In this document: in pieces, positions 16,292-24,226 of the stretch | Position numbering within the stretch: position 1 is the first letter of the stretch | Layout of the letters: the number at the start of each line of letters is the position of its first letter | NCBI GenBank assembly: GCA_035604195.1 | Contig: DATNIY010000064.1 | Span: 1-44,365 of the forward strand | Length of the DNA: 44,365 bases | DNA from: DATJLY01 sp035604195 | GTDB lineage: Bacteria > Pseudomonadota > Alphaproteobacteria > ATCC43930 > CGMCC-115725 | Direction: 5' to 3' | Notes under the pieces: model-generated | The model's database searches: none | The model's input: the letters and a program-made list of their open reading frames with translations, nothing else | What the model was told of the DNA's origin: nothing | Made by a program: the position numbers and the translations under genes

Positions 16292-17182
16292 ATGCTGATC
16301 AATCGTTTCATGATCCGACCCTTCGTCGAGCAGGCATTGCGCGAGGAGCTCAATGCCGGCGATACGACCGGCGGCTTCCTGGTCGGCGACGATCCGGTGC
16401 AGACCGGGCGCATCTACGCCAAGGGCCGCGGCATCGTCTGCGGCTTGCTGCTCGCCGACGAGACCATTCGCACGCTCGACCCCGAGGCCGAGATCACCCA
16501 TGGCAGCCAGGACGGCGCCGTGATGGAGCCCGGCACCGTCCTCCTCACCATCAAGGCGCGGGCCTCGACCTTCTTCGCCATCGAGCGCTGCGCGCTTGAT
16601 TGGATTCAGCAGATGTCGGGCATCGCCACCAAGACCCGGCGCTATGTCGATCTGGTCAAGCATACCAAGGTGCGGGTGACCGACACGCGCAAGGGCTGGC
16701 CCGGCCTGCGCATGCTGCAGAAATACGCGGTGCGCGTCGGCGGCGCGCACAACCACATCTTCAATCTCACCAATTGCGTGCTCGTCAAGGACAATCACCT
16801 CAAGATCGCCGGCGGCATCCGCAACGCCGTCGAGATCCTGCGCAGCCGGGCGCAGCACACCTTCAAGTTCGAGGTCGAATGCGAGACCCTCGAGATGGTG
16901 CAAGAAGCGCTCGATTGCGGCGTCGAGGTCATCATGTTCGACAACATGGACCTCGACGAGATCCGCGCGGGGCTCAAGCTCGTCGCGGGACGGGCGCTGA
17001 CCGAGGCCTCGGGCGGCATCAACGAGACGACGATCGTGCCGATCGCGGAAACCGGCGTCGACATCATCTCGGTGGGCGATCTCACGCACACGGTCAAGGC
17101 CGTGGACATCAGCCTCGACGTGCAGGACATCAAGCCCAGCGCCTTGCGGACGATCGAGCGGCTGCGGGCGGCTCAGGCCTGA
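16292..17182 (+). CDS. NadC-like nicotinate-nucleotide diphosphorylase paralog with altered active site
   Basis: A 296-residue protein with the full fold of quinolinate phosphoribosyltransferase (NadC), which makes nicotinate mononucleotide from quinolinate and PRPP. Conserved: AGDTTGGFL (residues 22-30), ER at 98-99 before MSGIAT, DTRK (131-134), LQKYAVRVGG, KDNH (166-169) and FDNMD. In canonical enzymes the motif GG-x-x-NHR carries an arginine that grips a quinolinate carboxylate; here it reads GGAHNHIFNL, with Ile156 in that place. This suggests a different acceptor or a lost activity. It sits 11 bases after the amidohydrolase gene and not with nadA/nadB. It lacks ModD features, so a molybdate-related role is not favoured. 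Confidence 0.8.
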   Translation: MLINRFMIRPFVEQALREELNAGDTTGGFLVGDDPVQTGRIYAKGRGIVCGLLLADETIRTLDPEAEITHGSQDGAVMEPGTVLLTIKARASTFFAIERCALDWIQQMSGIATKTRRYVDLVKHTKVRVTDTRKGWPGLRMLQKYAVRVGGAHNHIFNLTNCVLVKDNHLKIAGGIRNAVEILRSRAQHTFKFEVECETLEMVQEALDCGVEVIMFDNMDLDEIRAGLKLVAGRALTEASGGINETTIVPIAETGVDIISVGDLTHTVKAVDISLDVQDIKPSALRTIERLRAAQA

Positions 17183-17183
17183 G

Positions 17184-17884
17184 ATGGCGAGCCTGCTGGA
17201 GTCCGGATTCAAATCGTCGCACGGCATCATCCCCGCGCTCGATTCCGAGACGCTCGACGAAATCAAAGCGGTGGTCGCCGCCACGACGCGGATCACCGGC
17301 GTGGTCGGCTACAAGGTCGGTCTGACTGCCGTGCTGCGGCTCGGGCTTGCGAAGGCGGTGCAGGAGCTGCGCGGCGTCACCGATCTGCCGCTCATCTACG
17401 ACCATCAGAAGGCCGGGCCGGACGTGCCGGACATGGCGGCGAAGTTCACCGCGATCTGCCGCGAGGCCGGGGTCGATGGCCTCATTCTTTTCCCGGTGGC
17501 TGGGCCGCGGGCAGTGCGCGAGTTCGCCGGCGGCGCGCTGCGCAACGGTCTCCTCCCCATCGTCGGCGGCGACCTGCCGCTGCCCGACTACAATGTCTCG
17601 GGCGGCGGCTATGTCGCGGATGACGCGCTCGCCCGCATCATCGCCGACGCCGTGGCGTTGGGCGTCGATCATTTCGTGATCCCCGCCAACAATGCTGCGC
17701 GAGTGAAACGGCTCGCCGGCGGGTGGTCGAGAAGGAGGACGAGATCGGCGGCAGCATCGGCAACATTTTCGCCGCAGCCCCCGGGTGCCGGCTCTATGCC
17801 GTCGTCGGCCGCGCCATCTATCACGCGCCCGATCCCGCGGAAGCGGCCAAGGCGCTGGCCGAGGAAGCGCTGAGCTTTGCCTGA
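17184..17884 (+). pseudogene. Orotidine-5'-phosphate decarboxylase-like TIM-barrel gene with frameshift
   Basis: The first 179 codons encode an OMP-decarboxylase-superfamily barrel: GIIPALDSETLDEI, GYKVGLTAVLRLG, and PLIYDHQKAGPDVPDMAAKF, which carries the Asp/Lys/Asp group of the active site. After the GGCGGG run at 17718-17723 the frame turns into low-complexity Arg/Ser/Pro sequence. The family C-terminus (EKEDEIGGSIGNIFAAAPG, LYAVVGRAIYHAPDP, AKALAEEALSFA) continues in another frame to TGA 17882-17884. One missing base in that G-rich run explains it; this is either a true mutation or a sequencing slip. Start ATG 17184 is one base after the NadC-like stop. The aldehyde dehydrogenase start overlaps its end, as expected of an originally intact gene. 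Confidence 0.75.
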
Positions 17885-19328
17885 GACGCGGCTCTTCATC
17901 GACGGCGCCTTCGTGCCGGCGCGCTCCGGGCGGGTCTTCACGACCTACGAGCCGGCGACGGGCGCGCCGCTTGCCGAAGTCGCGCGCTGCGGCGTCGAGG
18001 ATCTCGAGATGGCCGCGGCGGTGGCGCGGCGCGCCTTCGACGACGGACCGTGGCGACGCATGCCGCCGTTCGAGCGCGGAGGTTTCTTGGCCCGGATTGC
18101 CCAGCGCATCCAAGCGCGCGCCGAATCTCTGGCCGAACTCGAGACGCGCAATGGCGGCAAGACCATCCAGAATTCGCGCAACGAGGTCGATGCCGCCGCG
18201 CGCGTCTTCGACTACTACGCCGGAGCGATGGACAAGTTCTTCGGCGAGACCATTCCGCTGGGCGATGGCGTGCTCGATTTCACCTTGCGCGAGCCGGTCG
18301 GCGTCGTCGCCCAAATCACGCCGTGGAATTTTCCGTTTCTCGCCGCCGCGTGGAAGCTGGCGCCGGCGCTCGCCGCCGGCTGCACCTGCCTGCTGAAGCC
18401 CGCGAGCCTCACGCCGCTTACCGCGCTCGCTCTCGCCGAGATCGTCGCCGAAATCGATTTGCCCAAGGGCGTCGTCAACATCGTGCCGGGTCCGGGGGCC
18501 GAGCTTGGCGCGACGATCGCGACATCGCCCTATATCGACAAGATCGCCTTCACCGGCGAAGGCGCTACCGGGGCCGCGCTAATGGCGGCGGCGGCGCCCT
18601 CGGTGAAGCGCGTCTCGCTCGAACTCGGCGGCAAGAGCCCGAACGTGATTTTTGCCGATGCCGATCTCGCCAAGGCCGCCGCCGCCGCGGTCAAGGCCGG
18701 CTTCGGCAATGCGGGACAAAGCTGCTCGGCGCGGACGCGAATCCTGGTCGAGCGTTCGGTCGAGGAGCGCTTTCTCGAACTCTTCATTGCCGCGACCCGG
18801 ACCTGGCGCGTCGGCGACCCGCTCGATCCCGCCACCGATATGGGGCCGCTCATCTCGCGCGATCGCGTCGAAGCGGTGAAGGCCTATGTGCGCAGTGGGC
18901 TCGAGCAAGGGGCGACGCTCGCTCTCGGCGGCGCGGAGCCGCCCGAGCTGAAGCAAGGCAGCTATTTCGCGCCGACCATCTTCGCGCAGGCCGCGAACAC
19001 GATGCGCATCGCGCAGGAGGAAATCTTCGGCCCGGTGGTGGCGGTCATCCCCTTCGACACCGAGGAGGAGGCGGTGCGCCTGGCGAATGCCAGCGAATAC
19101 GGCCTCAACGGCTCGGTCTGGTCGCGCGACATCGGACGGGCCCTGCGCTTTGCCCGCGCGCTGCAGAGCGGCATGGTCTCGATCAATTCGCACGGCAGCG
19201 CCAGCCGTTACGGCACCTACGCGCCGTTCGGCGGCTACAAGAAATCGGGGATCGGACGCGAGCTTGGCATGCATGCGCTCGGCCTCTATACCGAGGTGAA
19301 GAACATCTTCATCGATCTCGCGGATTGA
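17877..19328 (+). CDS. NAD(P)+-dependent aldehyde dehydrogenase
   Basis: A 483-residue class ALDH protein oxidising an aldehyde to an acid. Seen: Rossmann-domain QITPWNFPF (about residues 146-154), KPASLTPL, the glutamate motif SLELGGKSPN (Glu249), the catalytic cysteine in GNAGQSCSARTR (Cys283), and EEIFGPVV. It resembles betaine-aldehyde/aromatic-aldehyde dehydrogenases in overall pattern, but the substrate cannot be fixed. The start is TTG 17877, overlapping by eight bases the restored end of the OMPDC-like gene, so translation is probably coupled. The frame is intact to its stop. Confidence 0.9.
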   Translation: MPETRLFIDGAFVPARSGRVFTTYEPATGAPLAEVARCGVEDLEMAAAVARRAFDDGPWRRMPPFERGGFLARIAQRIQARAESLAELETRNGGKTIQNSRNEVDAAARVFDYYAGAMDKFFGETIPLGDGVLDFTLREPVGVVAQITPWNFPFLAAAWKLAPALAAGCTCLLKPASLTPLTALALAEIVAEIDLPKGVVNIVPGPGAELGATIATSPYIDKIAFTGEGATGAALMAAAAPSVKRVSLELGGKSPNVIFADADLAKAAAAAVKAGFGNAGQSCSARTRILVERSVEERFLELFIAATRTWRVGDPLDPATDMGPLISRDRVEAVKAYVRSGLEQGATLALGGAEPPELKQGSYFAPTIFAQAANTMRIAQEEIFGPVVAVIPFDTEEEAVRLANASEYGLNGSVWSRDIGRALRFARALQSGMVSINSHGSASRYGTYAPFGGYKKSGIGRELGMHALGLYTEVKNIFIDLAD

Positions 19329-19336
19329 GGGCGCAG

Positions 19337-19840
19337 ATGAGTTCGATCTTTTCCGAGCAATTATTAGCTGCGGCAGCGAGCGTGCTCGCCGCCGCCCGGC
19401 AGTCGAAGCTGCGCCTCGCCACCGCCGAGACCGTGACCGGAGGCTTGGTCGCGGCCTGCCTGACGTCGGTCTCCGGCGCCTCCGAGGTGTTCGAGCGCGG
19501 CTTCGTGCTCTATCACAGCTCGGCCAAGGCCTCGGGGCTTGGCATCGACGCCGAGATCTCATCGCGGCACGGCGCGGTCAGCGCCGAAGTCACCAAGGGG
19601 CTCGCCGAGGGCGCGCTCACGCATTCGACCGCCGGCGCCGCGGTCGCGGTGACGGGCTATGCCGGTCCCGGCGGCGGCAGCACCGCCAATCCCGTCGGCA
19701 CCGTCTATGTCGCCGCCGCCCGAAGCGGCGGGCCGACGCTCGAAGAGCGGCACGTCTTCCCCGGCAGCCGCGACGAGGTGCGGCTGGCCGCGGTCGGCGC
19801 CGCGATCCGGCTCCTCAAGAGCGCCCTCGACGGCAACTGA
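19337..19840 (+). CDS. Stand-alone CinA C-terminal domain protein (PncC-type nucleotide amidohydrolase)
   Basis: A 167-residue protein made of only the CinA C-terminal domain, the family of PncC, which deamidates nicotinamide mononucleotide. Seen: RLATAETVTGGLVAACLT (residues 26-43) with the conserved Ser/Thr-rich loop, SGASEVFERGFVLY, and VAVTGYAGPGGGSTANPVGTVY (loop GPGGG). The canonical motif is AESxTGG; here it reads AETVTGG, a conservative change at the presumed nucleophile position. It lies eight bases after the aldehyde dehydrogenase gene. Its linkage to a NadC-like gene is notable. Whether it acts on NMN or another amide is unknown. Confidence 0.82.
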   Translation: MSSIFSEQLLAAAASVLAAARQSKLRLATAETVTGGLVAACLTSVSGASEVFERGFVLYHSSAKASGLGIDAEISSRHGAVSAEVTKGLAEGALTHSTAGAAVAVTGYAGPGGGSTANPVGTVYVAAARSGGPTLEERHVFPGSRDEVRLAAVGAAIRLLKSALDGN

Positions 19841-19853
19841 CGCTGCCGGCGCT

Positions 19854-20543
19854 CTAACGGTTCGGAATTTTTTTCAGCAGCGCGACGGCTTCATCGCCGG
19901 TCATGACATCGCCGAATTGCTGGATCACGACTTCCAGGGTTGCGCGGTGCTCCTCGTCGGAGAGCGCGGCGCAGCAATCCGATAGCATGACCACATTGAA
20001 ATCCATCATCATCGCGTCGCGCGCTGTCGATTCGCAGCAGACATTGGTCTTGGTTCCGCCGATCAGGATGGTGTCGATGCCGAGACTGCGCAGGATGCGC
20101 TCGAGCGGCGAGGCGCCGGGAATGAGCGCGCTATAGCGATTCTTGACGATGGTGATGTCGCCGGGCGCGACAAGCAGTTCGGGCCACACCGCCTGCCGTT
20201 CCGGCGCCAGGCTCTCGAGCGTGCGCGCGCGTACTTCGTCGGCAACGAAGTGATTGAAGAAGCCCTCCCAGTCGCTGCGGCCGCGGCGCGTCGTGTTGGC
20301 GTTCAGGATCCAGATGACCGGAACGTCCAGGGCGCGCAGCGCCGCGGTCAGGCGGTTGATCTCGCCGACGATGCCGCGCGATGCCGGCACCTCGGCCGGC
20401 GCGCCCGGCTGACAGAAGGTGCTCTGCATGTCGATCACCGCCAGCGCCGTGCGCCGCGGATCGAGACGGTCGAACAAATGATAGCGGCCGCGCCGGGCCA
20501 CCACGCGATCGACGATTTCCCGGCGGATTTCGACTGCATGCAT
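19854..20543 (-). CDS. Isochorismatase-like cysteine hydrolase
   Basis: A 229-residue member of the isochorismatase/nicotinamidase/maleamate-amidase family, most of which hydrolyse amides or enol ethers. The triad is complete: Asp38 in AVIDMQSTF, Lys134 in IVKNRYSAL, and Cys169 in TNVCCESTARDAMM. ATG 20543 is used because family similarity starts there and a GCGGGGA box lies upstream; the long upstream frame is antisense to the OYE gene. It converges on the CinA-like gene and diverges from the OYE-MarR operon. In nicotinate and picolinate catabolism members of this family deamidate maleamate; a like role here is inference. Confidence 0.86.
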   Translation of the reverse strand: MHAVEIRREIVDRVVARRGRYHLFDRLDPRRTALAVIDMQSTFCQPGAPAEVPASRGIVGEINRLTAALRALDVPVIWILNANTTRRGRSDWEGFFNHFVADEVRARTLESLAPERQAVWPELLVAPGDITIVKNRYSALIPGASPLERILRSLGIDTILIGGTKTNVCCESTARDAMMMDFNVVMLSDCCAALSDEEHRATLEVVIQQFGDVMTGDEAVALLKKIPNR

Positions 20544-20673
20544 GATCAATTCCCCGCTTCCGGTCGGACGGACGGTGCCTCGTCGCACTCTGGGCGTTTT
20601 CGCGGGATCGGCGCAAGCCGCATTTGAACCGGCCCGCGCGCCGCCGCAGCTGCACCGAATCGTATCGCGCGGG

Positions 20674-20701
20674 TTGACTTCGGTCAGCCTTAGTCTTAAA
20701 T
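20674..20701 (+). promoter_or_regulatory. Promoter of the OYE-MarR operon
   Basis: TTGACT (20674-20679), 16 bases, TTAAAT (20696-20701), in the 189-base gap between the isochorismatase-like and OYE genes. This is the best sigma70-like match in the island. A perfect palindrome begins at the next base, so bound repressor would cover the start of transcription. Confidence 0.55.
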
Positions 20702-20717
20702 TGTTTAGTCCTAAACA
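20702..20717. promoter_or_regulatory. MarR-type operator palindrome
   Basis: TGTTTAG-TC-CTAAACA, perfect 7-base arms about a 2-base centre, strikingly AT-rich in GC-rich surroundings. A related half, TTAGTCTTAAA, lies just upstream over the -10 (20690-20700). MarR proteins bind 16-20 base palindromes of this kind, and a MarR gene is the second gene of the operon, so autoregulation is likely. Confidence 0.6.
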
Positions 20718-20732
20718 CCCCTCGGCCCCGCG

Positions 20733-22193
20733 ATGTGGAAGCCGCCGCAGCGCATCATCTTCAAATCGAGCTATGGCCATGTGCCGAGCCGCGAGGAGGC
20801 GGCGCGATCGCGGCTCTTCGCGCCGATTCGCGTCGGCGCGGCGATGCTCGAACAATCCACCTGGGTTCCGGCGATGGTGCCGTGGCGGGCGACCGAGCAA
20901 GGCTTCGTCACCGACCACGTCCTCTCGTGGTACGAGCGCTTCGCGCGCGGGCGGCCCGGCGCCATCGTCGTCGAGGCGACCGGGGTGCGCGACACCCCAA
21001 GCGGCCCGCTCCTGCGCATCGGCGATGATTGCTTCATCCCGGGCCTGCGCCGCCTGGTCGAGACCGTGCGCGCGGCCAGCGCCGGGCACACCCGGCTCTT
21101 CATTCAGCTCCTCGATTTCCTGACCATCCGCCGCCGCCCCGAGCCGCAGAAGTTCTTCGAGCGCTTCCTCACGGTGACCGATCGGCACCGCGCGGCGCTC
21201 GGCGCCCCGGATCTGCCGGAGGAGGACGTGCGGGCGCGTCTCGCGGCGCTGCCCGAGGCGGAGCTGGCGCAGGCGTTGACGCCGCGCGAGCTCGAGGCGC
21301 TGCGCTTCGGCTATCGCGAGCGCGTCACCGACATGGAGCTGCCGCATATCCGCAGCTTGCCGCAGGCGCTGCCGGACGCCTTCGCCGCCGGCGCCGCGCG
21401 TGCGCGGGAGGCGGGGTTCGACGGCGTCGAACTGCATTACGCGCACGCCTACACCATGGCGTCATTTCTTTCGGCCACCAACACGCGCGAGGACGGCTAT
21501 GGCGGCGCGCGCGAGAACCGCCTCCGTCTGCCGCTCGAGGTCTATCGCCGGGTGCGCGAGCGCGTCGGCGGCGATTTCATCGTCGGCTGCCGCTACCTCG
21601 CCGAGGAATGCGTCGGCGGCGGATCCCCGCTCGAGGATACCGTCTATTTCGGCGTCGGCTTCGCCGCGGCCGGGATGGATTTCCTGTCGACCTCGCGCGG
21701 CGGGCTGTTCAACGACGCCAAGCAGCCGCATGTCGGCGAAGCGGCCTATCCCTATACCGGCCCGAGCGGCTACGAATGCATTCCGCAGCACATCTCCGAC
21801 GAGCGCGGCCCGTTCGGGCGCAACATCGCCGCCACCGCGGCGATCCGCCGGGCGATCCGCGCCGCCGGCTTCACGACCCCCGTCATCGCCACCGGCGGCG
21901 TCCATAATTTCGAGATCGCGGAGCGCATGCTGGCCGAGGGCGTTTGCGACATCGTCGGCGCGGCGCGGCAATCGCTCGCCGATCCCGACTGGTACCGCAA
22001 AGTCGCGCTCGGCCTCGGCGGCACGGTGCGGCTGTGCGAATACACCAACTACTGCGAGGGCCTCGATCAGAAGCACAAGGAGGTGGCCTGCAAGCTCTGG
22101 GACAAGAAGGATCTCGACGCGCCCGGCGTACCGCTCACTGCCGACGGCAGGCGGCGCCTGGTCGCGCCCGATTGGGACGGCGCGCCGGATTAG
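20733..22193 (+). CDS. NADH:flavin oxidoreductase, old yellow enzyme family
   Basis: A 486-residue FMN-binding TIM barrel of the OYE/2,4-dienoyl-CoA reductase group. Seen: APIRVGAAMLEQSTWVPAMV at the N-terminus, the active-site region GFDGVELHYAHAYTMASFLS with conserved His, NTREDGYGGARENRLRLPLE (the NxRxDxYGG signature), and PVIATGGVHNF plus VGAARQSLADPDW near the phosphate site. The C-terminus has a cysteine group (LCEYTNYCEGL and EVACKLW), with spacing unlike the 4Fe-4S site of dienoyl-CoA reductases, so a cluster is doubtful. It lacks the extra C-terminal NAD(P) domains. First gene of an operon with a MarR regulator, under the palindrome at 20702. Confidence 0.87.
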   Translation: MWKPPQRIIFKSSYGHVPSREEAARSRLFAPIRVGAAMLEQSTWVPAMVPWRATEQGFVTDHVLSWYERFARGRPGAIVVEATGVRDTPSGPLLRIGDDCFIPGLRRLVETVRAASAGHTRLFIQLLDFLTIRRRPEPQKFFERFLTVTDRHRAALGAPDLPEEDVRARLAALPEAELAQALTPRELEALRFGYRERVTDMELPHIRSLPQALPDAFAAGAARAREAGFDGVELHYAHAYTMASFLSATNTREDGYGGARENRLRLPLEVYRRVRERVGGDFIVGCRYLAEECVGGGSPLEDTVYFGVGFAAAGMDFLSTSRGGLFNDAKQPHVGEAAYPYTGPSGYECIPQHISDERGPFGRNIAATAAIRRAIRAAGFTTPVIATGGVHNFEIAERMLAEGVCDIVGAARQSLADPDWYRKVALGLGGTVRLCEYTNYCEGLDQKHKEVACKLWDKKDLDAPGVPLTADGRRRLVAPDWDGAPD

Positions 22194-22210
22194 GGCGCCG
22201 GGATCAGGCG

Positions 22211-22729
22211 ATGGCGCTGAACAACCGGACCCTCCGCGCGACCTATGGCGGCGACCTCGAGACCCGTGTCAGCCCCGACGACCATGCCGACCTGCGGCTG
22301 TGGCTGCGGGTCATGACCGTCCACAAGCTCATCGGCAACGAAATTCGCCGCCGCCTGCGCGCCGAGTTCGGCATGTCGCTGGCGCGCTTCGACCTGATGG
22401 CGCAGCTCGAGCGCAATCCCCGGGGCATCCGCATGGTCGAGCTGTCGCGGCGGCTGATGGTGACGACCGGCAACATCACGCAGCTCACCGATCAGCTCGA
22501 GCGCGAAGCGCTGGTCCGGCGCACCCCCGACCCGCAGCACCGCCGCGCCTTCCTGATCTGCTTCACGCCCAAGGGCCGCCGGCTTTTCGCCGCCATCGCG
22601 AAGGCGCACGAGGCCTGGATCGTCGAACTCTTCGCCGGCCTGACGCGGCCGGAGAAGCAATCGCTCTATGGGCTCCTCGCCAAGGAAAAAGCCGCTCTCG
22701 CCGAACGCATCGCCAAAGCCAATCCGTGA
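22211..22729 (+). CDS. MarR-family transcriptional regulator
   Basis: A 172-residue winged-helix protein. Seen: the dimer helices LRLWLRVMTVHKLIGNEIRR, the HTH MVELSRRLMVTTGNITQLTD (about residues 77-96), and the wing RRTPDPQHRRAFLICFTPKG with the conserved D-x-R-like basic tip. Start ATG 22211, 17 bases after the OYE stop. MarR proteins in aromatic and pyridine catabolism sense pathway acids or acyl-CoA esters. It probably represses its own operon and perhaps the divergent isochorismatase-like gene. Confidence 0.88.
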   Translation: MALNNRTLRATYGGDLETRVSPDDHADLRLWLRVMTVHKLIGNEIRRRLRAEFGMSLARFDLMAQLERNPRGIRMVELSRRLMVTTGNITQLTDQLEREALVRRTPDPQHRRAFLICFTPKGRRLFAAIAKAHEAWIVELFAGLTRPEKQSLYGLLAKEKAALAERIAKANP

Positions 22730-22875
22730 TCGCGCTCGCGGCCTCGGCGCAAGGCGGACGACGCGACATCCGACAGCCGGCCGATACTGGTACTCCCGAC
22801 CGAACCCGACCCGCTATGATCCATATGTGGCGCGGTGCCCGATGGTGCGGCGCTCGCGCAGGGCGGGGTCGGCGG

Positions 22876-23067
22876 ATGGAGCTCAACGACAAGTACCTTG
22901 TGCTGTTGCGGCGGGAACTGACGCGGGCGCAGGCGCGGCTCAAACGCGCCGAGCAGGAGCGCGATCGGCTCCTGCGCCAGAACGGGCGCCTGATGGAAGA
23001 GATGGCGCGCGGTCGAGCGCGGGCTAACCCGCCACCTTCTCGCTCCGCTCGCTCGAAGCCGCGGTGA
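22876..23067 (+). CDS. Small coiled-coil protein, unknown function
   Basis: A possible 63-residue protein starting at ATG 22876 with a weak GGCGGGG box. Residues about 5-45 form a highly charged, heptad-like helix (LRRELTRAQARLKRAEQERD, then LLRQNGRLMEEM), followed by a basic Pro/Ser tail. The last 44 bases overlap the 3' end of the convergent Gfo/Idh gene, so the tail may be spurious. No family is recognised. The periodic Leu pattern is the main reason for keeping it. Confidence 0.4.
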   Translation: MELNDKYLVLLRRELTRAQARLKRAEQERDRLLRQNGRLMEEMARGRARANPPPSRSARSKPR

Positions 23068-24016
23068 CGATGGCTTCGAGCGCGGCGACGGTGGCAACCA
23101 TCTCCTCGCTCGGAACCGGGTAGGGCGCGCCGCCCTCGGCCGCGTCGGCGAAGGCCTCGAGATTGGCGCGCACGGCATCGAATGCGGGATAATCGACGCT
23201 CACCGCCCGGCCGCCGCTGCGGCAGGTCGTGAGAACCCAGCCCTCGGGCGCCTTGGGATGCGCCTTGTCGCGCACTTCGGCCCAACCCTTGTTGCCATAA
23301 ACCATCAGCCGGCCGGCGAAGGGCGTCGCCAGGATGGCGCCGAGCAGCATTTGGGCGCCGCCCTGAAACTCGACGAGCGCGGCGAGCGTGTCGCCGTTGG
23401 GGAGCCCGCTGGCCAGATGACGCACGCTGGCCCGGGCACGCTCCGCCGGGCCGAGCAGGCTGACCGCGAGGTCGAGCATATGGACTCCAGTCGCGGTCAG
23501 CGGTCCCGCCGGCGCATCGCGCGCGTTGAGCCGCCAATTGTCGGCGGGAAGATTGAGGAAGAGGTCCTGGCAGAAGCTCGCCTCGATCTGCAGGAGCGTG
23601 CCGAGCGCGCCCGACCGGGCCAGCCGGCGAAGCTCCAGCATCGGCGGCTCGAAGCGGCGCTCGTGCCCGATGCCCAGCACGACGCCGTTCGCGCGGCAGG
23701 CGGCGACGGCGGCCAGCGCGTCACGGCGGTAGAGGGCCAAGGGCTTCTCGCAAAAGACATGCTTGCCCGCCGCTGCCGCAGCGATGATTTGGGCGGTGTG
23801 GAGGGAATGGGGCGTGCACAGGATCACCGCGCCGATGGCGGGGTCGGCGAGCGCATCCTCGAGGGTGCCGAAGGCGAGACCGTGCGCCCGAGCCCAATCC
23901 GCGCCGGCGGGATCGATGTCGACGGCGCGCGACGGCCGGAGCTTCGGACTCGACTGCAAGAGCTGGGCGATGGTCCTGCCCCACCAGCCCAGCCCGACGA
24001 TGGCGGCGTTCAGCAT
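23024..24016 (-). CDS. Gfo/Idh/MocA family oxidoreductase
   Basis: A 330-residue NAD(P)-dependent dehydrogenase. The N-terminal Rossmann fold has AAIVGLGWWGRTIAQLL (residues 4-20), the family motif CEKPLAL (about residues 88-94) supplies the catalytic lysine, and the C-terminal domain has GVHMLDLAVSLLG with the conserved G-x-H-x-x-D. Members oxidise sugars, inositols or cyclic diols such as dihydrodiols; the substrate here is unknown. It reads toward the MarR gene and may be a late addition to the catabolic island. A short hairpin GCGGG-CTAA-CCCGC covers its stop codon. Confidence 0.88.
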   Translation of the reverse strand: MLNAAIVGLGWWGRTIAQLLQSSPKLRPSRAVDIDPAGADWARAHGLAFGTLEDALADPAIGAVILCTPHSLHTAQIIAAAAAGKHVFCEKPLALYRRDALAAVAACRANGVVLGIGHERRFEPPMLELRRLARSGALGTLLQIEASFCQDLFLNLPADNWRLNARDAPAGPLTATGVHMLDLAVSLLGPAERARASVRHLASGLPNGDTLAALVEFQGGAQMLLGAILATPFAGRLMVYGNKGWAEVRDKAHPKAPEGWVLTTCRSGGRAVSVDYPAFDAVRANLEAFADAAEGGAPYPVPSEEMVATVAALEAIVTAASSERSEKVAG

Positions 24017-24226
24017 GGCGCACCCTCCCGGTCGAGGCTTATGGCAAAGATGGCGCCGCCATGCCAGCCGCCGCCGTGCCCAAGCATTCGAGCGGGCGAA
24101 TCACGCGCAGTTCGATTAGCTGATTTGGCTAGATTTTAACAATATTTAGCGGTTGCCCAGCTTCCTTGAATTTCTTATCGTCAGTTCTAGGAATTCCCAT
24201 GCGAGGGAAGCAAGGGAGGCCCTTTC

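Noticed and set aside
16292..17182. ModD (molybdate-linked NadC homolog) because of the nearby molybdenum enzyme
   Set aside because: The sequence keeps the NadC-type KYAVRVGG, HNH and KDNH motifs, which differ from ModD as I recall it, and there is no molybdate transporter beside it.
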